Source: Utricularia gibba (taxonomy: Eukaryota > Streptophyta > Magnoliopsida > Lamiales > Lentibulariaceae). Taken from it: a DNA stretch of 64,000 nucleotides. The notes beneath the pieces are model-generated. The model made no database searches. It saw only the letters and a list, made by a program, of their open reading frames with translations, and was not told where the DNA came from. The position numbers were made by a program, and so were the translations under genes. Below, in pieces: positions 59,425 to 64,000 of the stretch (position 1 is its first letter; every line of letters starts with the position of its first letter). The stretch covers positions 1,304,501 to 1,368,500 of the forward strand of contig NEEC01000014.1 in assembly GCA_002189035.1 (NCBI GenBank), written 5' to 3'.

Positions 59425-59712
59425 TTAACAGCACGATATGAGATCAAAGCAGCAATCACAAGCCTCATCACAGTACCAGCAGCAGCATAAAGTGAACAAA
59501 CTGTAAAGCACAGAGGGACATAACTTAATATGCTTACCAACAAAAGCCATTTAGCCACGACTAACTGGGATGAGTAAGTAAATGTACAAATGAAGATACT
59601 TGATGGTAGATAAAAGCAAAAGAGGATACCAGGCGTAGAGGCATGGCTTCTTTCCACGCCTTTTCAGGATAATTTCATGGTAGGAGATCGCCTGATTCTG
59701 CGGAGCATCCAT
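59425..59712 (-). CDS. CYSTM-like small cysteine-rich membrane protein
   Basis: Two exons (59630-59712 and 59425-59500) encode 52 residues. The N-terminal half is polar (MDAPQNQAISYHEII, then KRRGKKP); the C-terminal half is a cysteine-rich hydrophobic tail (LFTLCCCWYCDEACDCCFD...CC) typical of the CYSTM/WIH-type tail-anchored family, whose members are linked to stress tolerance or metal resistance. Splice sites are a GT donor (59629-59628) and an AG acceptor (59502-59501), and the phase is right. An in-frame upstream ATG at 59757 would add 15 residues. Small plant genes of this kind are often missed. Family membership is judged by pattern only. Confidence 0.65.
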
Positions 59713-59757
59713 TTCTGGAAAGCTGAAGGCTGAGGGAAACTTTGTGGCATGTCTCAT

Positions 59758-60277
59758 GCATTTAATGAAACTGGAAACCTTTTTCCAAGTAGCTTCATCA
59801 ACATCTGTTGAAATCTTGAGTTATCTATCCCTAGCACCTACCTCAAGCCACTTTAGTTGAAAGTAACATATGATTGCCTTAACAGATCTTCAGTGGACAC
59901 TCTCACAGAACATTAAACTCAGTAGCAAATTAATCTACTAGATATGAACTGGGGTTCCCAACAGAAGTTCCATTCTTTGTTTAATGATTACTAAGGAAAC
60001 AGATGCTTTATGATTGCAAAAGGGTTTAATCAAACACCAACGCTATGGTGCTAAGCAAAGTGAAACAGAGGCATGATAGGCATACAATGAAACATCAAGG
60101 TTACATTTCCATGGCAACGGGAAAGGGAGGCTTACAGGCCTAGTCACAATGAAGGCCAATAAAAGGAATTCAACTCAATCACAAGGCAAGCAATGAGAAA
60201 ATCAAGGGAAATATTTCACTAGCACAACGAAATCACACTGAAACAGGTTAATATTACTATATGGGGGTGATCCGAAA
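59758..60277. other. intergenic
   Basis: Probable CYSTM promoter/leader and 3' tail of the CDI gene. Nothing else recognised. Confidence 0.45.
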
Positions 60278-61027
60278 TCATTCAGCCTTCTTCAAAGCAA
60301 ACTTGGTGTACTCCTCGGCCTCATTCACCCAAAGATCACCGAAGTCAACATCCTTCCACTGCTCGAACCACGGTCCTCCTAGAGTGTAATGTATTGCCTT
60401 GGGATACGTGGTATCATCTCCCTCAACAACCTTGTTATGCCCAACAAGGAAGTTCCACACAAATGGAATGGATCCAATCTCATCATCATTCAACCACTGG
60501 AACCTATGCAGAAATGCTCCTGTCTCAGTATTCACCACTTGAGGGGTAAGAATCTTGTTTTTTGGGTGCCCACAATTGTACAAAACCATTGAAGACCAGT
60601 TCTTTCTAGGATACACTGTCTGCACTGCACCATCCATTTTAGTGGTCTCCTTGGGTGCGTACTCATGGTGCACGCACATAGCAGCATACTTATCATCAAT
60701 CAGATCAACTAGTTTCTTGATATCGTCGACATACAAGAAATCGCAATCCACAAACATAGCCCATCCCTCGTAACCCGCAAGATGTGGAGTCAAAAATCTA
60801 GTGAAGGAGAACTCAGTGCTCTCCGTTTTCCCTCTCTCGCGCCAATACAGGCCCCTTTCCCGCAACTCAGATTGCACAATTGGGTAAATCTCAAGTGGGA
60901 TTGAAGATCTCTTAAGCATAGAATACCGACAAACCTCAAAAGCAGTATCTTCCCGCGGATCATACCCTATGAAAACCTTGAACGGCTTCACATGTCCATT
61001 CCCGTTCTCTATTCCTCCGACCGACAT
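60278..61027 (-). CDS. CDI: CDI-type nucleotide-diphospho-sugar transferase
   Basis: A soluble GT-A-fold glycosyltransferase-like protein conserved across plants as CDI. One exon, 249 residues. It shows KPFKVFIGYDPREDTAFEVCR, GKTESTEFSFTRFLTPHL, the DxD-like WAMFVDCDFLYVDD, VYPRKNWSSMVLYNCGHPKN, and FVWNFLVGHNKVVEGD...AIHYTLGGPWFE. The donor sugar and product are not known to me. The start at 61027 is the first ATG and gives the family N-terminus. Frame intact. Confidence 0.93.
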   Translation of the reverse strand: MSVGGIENGNGHVKPFKVFIGYDPREDTAFEVCRYSMLKRSSIPLEIYPIVQSELRERGLYWRERGKTESTEFSFTRFLTPHLAGYEGWAMFVDCDFLYVDDIKKLVDLIDDKYAAMCVHHEYAPKETTKMDGAVQTVYPRKNWSSMVLYNCGHPKNKILTPQVVNTETGAFLHRFQWLNDDEIGSIPFVWNFLVGHNKVVEGDDTTYPKAIHYTLGGPWFEQWKDVDFGDLWVNEAEEYTKFALKKAE

Positions 61028-61560
61028 TATGGGCAGACAATGTGACGCCGGCTACAAAATGTAAACAACCCAGAGATTAAAAATCAGTTGGGTATGAAAG
61101 AAAACGACTGCGCACCCCTCGTAAATGCGACGCTTGTAAAGGTGGCCATGGATGTAACTGCATTGCACTGTGCACCTCAACTTCAGATCTGAGATCTGGG
61201 ATCCAACCCCACGGCACCGACACTATCAGACTGTGTGGCACCCATTTACTGCAACCACCTTTCTTCCATAGCAAGTTATCCATCATTCACTTCATTATAA
61301 TGATGATTGTTTGAATGGAAAGATTATTATTAACATCAGTTGTATGATAAATTCTGGACAGAACGGGCGTAGGGTCGACCGCCGGAGCATCACATGAAGG
61401 GGAAAAACGAACGTAGAGCACAGCTGGAGTGAGAATCAATGTGAATGATCCATAAGAAGCACACCAATGTGAGTCATTCAATGGGAACTCCGGTACAGCA
61501 AAAAGAGACACAGTAACCAAGTATAATGGGCGTGCAGTAAGCGGAGGAGAAGTGTGTGTT
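61028..61560. other. CDI leader/promoter and XRCC1 3' region
   Basis: No further gene recognised. Confidence 0.5.
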
Positions 61561-63280
61561 TCAAGTACCGATGCTGTTGTAAGCATGATCTATATCCTCT
61601 TCAGTCATCTTTACTGTTGTATCACTCTCGTAAGAAGTCTCTTTCTGGGCCGTGCTCTCTTTCGTTTTCTCTGCTGTGGCTCGAGCCTGGCTTCCAGGTC
61701 TTCTCTTGCTCGCAATTTCATCACGTTGCACTAGAAATTCAAGCTCGTATACTGCTTTACAGGCCATTGCTTCTTCACGTAGAGTTTTCCTGCTGGTTGA
61801 GCTGGTGCCTTCAATGTTTTTGTCTAGACGAGCCAGCTCCTCCACCACTCGAGGAACGCAGGCCCATTGTTCGGTTACTTGTTCCATGCCCTGAACAAAA
61901 AAGAAAATGCAAGTCAGGTGAACTGCCATGGAGGAGGAAACCTGGGATTTGGTTGTAAAGATGTGTTCTTTGCAATAATAACATGAAGAACAGAAAGCAA
62001 AAAAAGCATACCTGCCCTGTCCCTAATGCATCTATGGCATCTTGTATGCATGTCAAGATTCCTTCCCGTGCAACTCTCTGTATCTCACTTGGCTCTGGCT
62101 GAAGAAACGGAGACGAAAACTGGTTGGATAAAGAATTGCAGCAAAGCATTCATGCGCAGCATGCCCTGTTAAGCTGACTACGCCATTACATTTACATGAG
62201 CAACATATTCAATCTTCCAAGGCATAGCATGGAATCAAACAGGCGCTACTACAAAAAATCTTTCCATTCAGTAAACTGAAGGCTCCCTTGGTGTAACTCG
62301 ACTCTAACAAAAAAATTATAAGTTACCTTCTCTTCTTGACTTTCCAGCCAGGATATGGTTCTTACGAGATCCTCACCAGCCCATCTTTTGGCTTTTGAAG
62401 GATTAATAGCACTGAAAATGCCCTTATCCTGATAGGATTCATAGCGTACGGTCAAACCATCAACTTTATTTGGTTTCAACCATGGGGAAAAGAAAGAGGG
62501 GGCAAGAAGAACCTTTATGGAGGGTGATCCTTTCTCTCCTTTCAAATGTTTAGTAGCTCTCGACGGCTTCGTATCTGACCATAAACACAGTTTGCAACTG
62601 TAACAATTTTTAAACTTCAAAAGAAATAGCATGAAGAAGAACGTAGAGGAACTTTTCACTGCAATTAGTATTCACTTTGAGCATCGGATCCACGAGAAAG
62701 TGATTGCCTCCTCCACGGTTTACCAGGATGCAGTAGGTATGGCTCAATGTCAACAAGCTTTTTTTGGGTGTAACACTCTAGTATCCACTCCTAAAGCAAA
62801 ACAAATCAGTAGAAGGCTGTGAATTGAAGAGTGGGGTTGTCTTAGCAAAACATCACTAGCTCACACAGGAAAGAAAAGTGAACCTTGGACACAATGGTGC
62901 CACCTTCACCTTCAACTTGCCTGAACTTGGGAGTGCTCCAAACGCGCATACTAAAAGAGTGCACTTTGCATTCCAATCAGGCTGATATTCAGACCCCATT
63001 TCCAACATCTTGGATCTCAAATCACCGCGCTCAGGATTCACAAATCCAGACAGCACAAACACTACCCCTTCCTGCATGCAAACAGATGCGTGATTCATCC
63101 TCAACATCAACAAAAAATTAAAAACCTGCAATAGAAAAGTGTTACCATGAGCCTTGAGAAACCTGCATTACTCAACCCAGAATCGGATGTTTCGCGGTCC
63201 TTTTTGGAATTTTCCGTGTCATCTTCTCGACAATTCATCCAAGAAGGCAGGTTCCTTTTCTTTGCGCTTGACCCTGACAT
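61561..63280 (-). CDS. XRCC1: DNA-repair scaffold XRCC1 (one apparent 1-base deletion)
   Basis: Scaffold in base-excision and single-strand-break repair, nuclear. Plant XRCC1 lacks the animal N-terminal domain and keeps one BRCT. Six exons: 63146-63280, 62884-63071, 62676-62790, 62327-62574, 62012-62098, 61561-61890; 367 residues after correction (Arabidopsis about 353). It begins MSGSSAKKRNLPSWM; BRCT: GVVFVLSGFVNPERGDLR, YQPDWNAKCTLLVCAF, then EWILECYTQKKLVDIEPYLLH. The C-terminal half has RTISWLESQEEK and VPRVVEELARLD, ending YESDTTVKMTEEDIDHAY. Near 62939-62943 one base is missing between LLVCAF and STPKFRQVE; restoring it fixes exon length and phase. Confidence 0.92.
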
Positions 63281-63781
63281 AATCAACGAGCAAATTCTTC
63301 CCCACTTCAACTAAACCCACAACCAACCAAAAACCCTCCGCTTAAACACAATAACCCTTGAGATTAAAAACGAATTCGTATCGGCAGTGTGAATAATTTC
63401 AAGCCCACTTTAACCGGAAAAAGCGACAAGGAAAGTGGGGGCTTTCGTATGTATCCGTGATCGTCGAAGGACATGTCTAACGCAAACCTAACACGACACT
63501 ATACTCATGAAATCTGTCCGCTGTTATTAACATGACGATTTTCAGTGGAGTACCTCAAAGTTTGTATCTTTTGACTCAAATCAAAGGAATTTCTCAATTT
63601 CAGATGACTTGAACAACGCGGGTATGCATTGATGATGATGGTGGTGACACAGGGGTGATTTTGGAGGGGGAGAATCAAAATGAATTGATAAGAAAACGAA
63701 GGTGCATCAAGAAGATGGAACTGATATGTTTATTGTTCCCATGGTGGTCAAATAGTGACCAAACAATGACCTGCAAAAATG
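63281..63781. other. XRCC1 leader/promoter and spacer
   Basis: No gene recognised. Confidence 0.5.
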
Positions 63782-64000
63782 CTACTTTATTCTCATGGAC
63801 TTGTACAGAACCTCACCAAATTTCTGGTACATGTGTTTCTTCAGGTACATCTTCTTCACCTTTTCTCTGCCCCTTCTCCCCATTTCTTCCCCCACTGATG
63901 GATTCTCAAGCAGGTATTCAAGGTTTTCTGCAAGAATAGGAGCCCCCGCCCGCCCCACGGGGTGTAGGAGCCCCGTTACATTATGCTCAACTATTTCCAT
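63782..64000 (-). CDS. GT4-family glycosyltransferase, C-terminal part, cut by window edge
   Basis: 72 codons to a stop at 63782: EHNVTGLLHPVGRAG, ENLEYLLENPSVGEEMGRRGREKVKKMYLKKHMYQKF, ending VLYKSMRIK. The E-x-V-x-x-x-x-T-G-L-L-x-P pattern is the donor-binding end of GT-B family 4 enzymes, and the tail matches a plant group of membrane-anchored GT4 proteins. The remaining exons lie beyond the right edge. Confidence 0.8.
   Translation of the reverse strand: MEIVEHNVTGLLHPVGRAGAPILAENLEYLLENPSVGEEMGRRGREKVKKMYLKKHMYQKFGEVLYKSMRIK

Noticed and set aside
18120-63280. UVH3 and XRCC1 as a DNA-repair gene cluster
   Set aside because: They are about 38 kb apart with a dozen unrelated genes between; co-occurrence is most simply chance.
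1-64000. tRNA, rRNA, CRISPR or bacterial operon features
   Set aside because: None found; no tRNA-like T-arm plus A/B box combination, no regularly spaced repeats, and gene structure is eukaryotic throughout.

Overview
This is a 64 kb piece of a plant nuclear chromosome, almost certainly a eudicot. Genes are split by many short GT-AG introns and separated by AT-rich spacers. The products are plant-specific (plastid cyclophilin CYP38, xyloglucan synthase CSLC, KUP potassium transporter, class III peroxidase, glycerate kinase). Every identification was made by reading translated exons against remembered families; no search was run.

Layout, left to right: a cinnamoyl-CoA-reductase-like dehydrogenase (-, 1050-3251); a possible non-coding RNA locus with a telo-box promoter and one box C/D snoRNA candidate (about 4297-5250); CYP38/TLP40 (-, 5437-7391); a fold-back repeat (7904-8309); a UGT90A-like glycosyltransferase (+, 8555-10021) tail-to-tail with a CNGC18-type channel (-, 10182-12626); a KUP6/KUP8-type K+ transporter (+, 14341-17222); the XPG-like repair nuclease UVH3 (+, 18120-23740); a repeat-bearing spacer with a Ty3/gypsy remnant (about 24955-25560); CSLC (+, 27451-29686); a small plastid HMA-like protein (+, 30229-31056); PIG-N (+, 31620-36411); an intronless class III peroxidase (+, 36760-37767); BUD13 (+, 38736-41031); an AN1 zinc-finger SAP12-like protein (+, 41461-42098); a damaged or partial SAM-domain gene (-, 42393-42972); a spacer with a wound-induced-protein fragment; SEC13 (+, 47097-48005); a 22-exon SIN3-like corepressor (-, 48450-55148); a Tourist-like MITE (56165-56381); glycerate 3-kinase (+, 56792-59263); a very small two-exon CYSTM-like gene (-, 59425-59712); CDI-type glycosyltransferase (-, 60278-61027); XRCC1 (-, 61561-63280); and the 3' end of a GT4 glycosyltransferase running off the right edge.

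Most loci are conserved single-copy housekeeping genes and do not form one pathway. Two are DNA-repair proteins (UVH3, XRCC1), three are sugar-active enzymes of the Golgi or cytosol (CSLC, CDI, GT4), and two are membrane ion transporters (CNGC18, KUP). I did not find a new multi-gene system.

The most notable points are these. (1) Eight places in seven otherwise intact genes each lack exactly one base, at or beside a homopolymer; adding one base restores the family sequence and all exon phases, which looks like uncorrected sequencing or assembly error. (2) The promoter and first non-coding exon of BUD13 are duplicated about 8 kb away in front of SEC13. (3) There is a 52-residue CYSTM-like gene. 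(4) Four introns appear to use GC-AG splice sites. (5) There is a well-delimited MITE with TTA target duplications. (6) CNGC18 has a strong out-of-frame upstream ATG overlapping its start.
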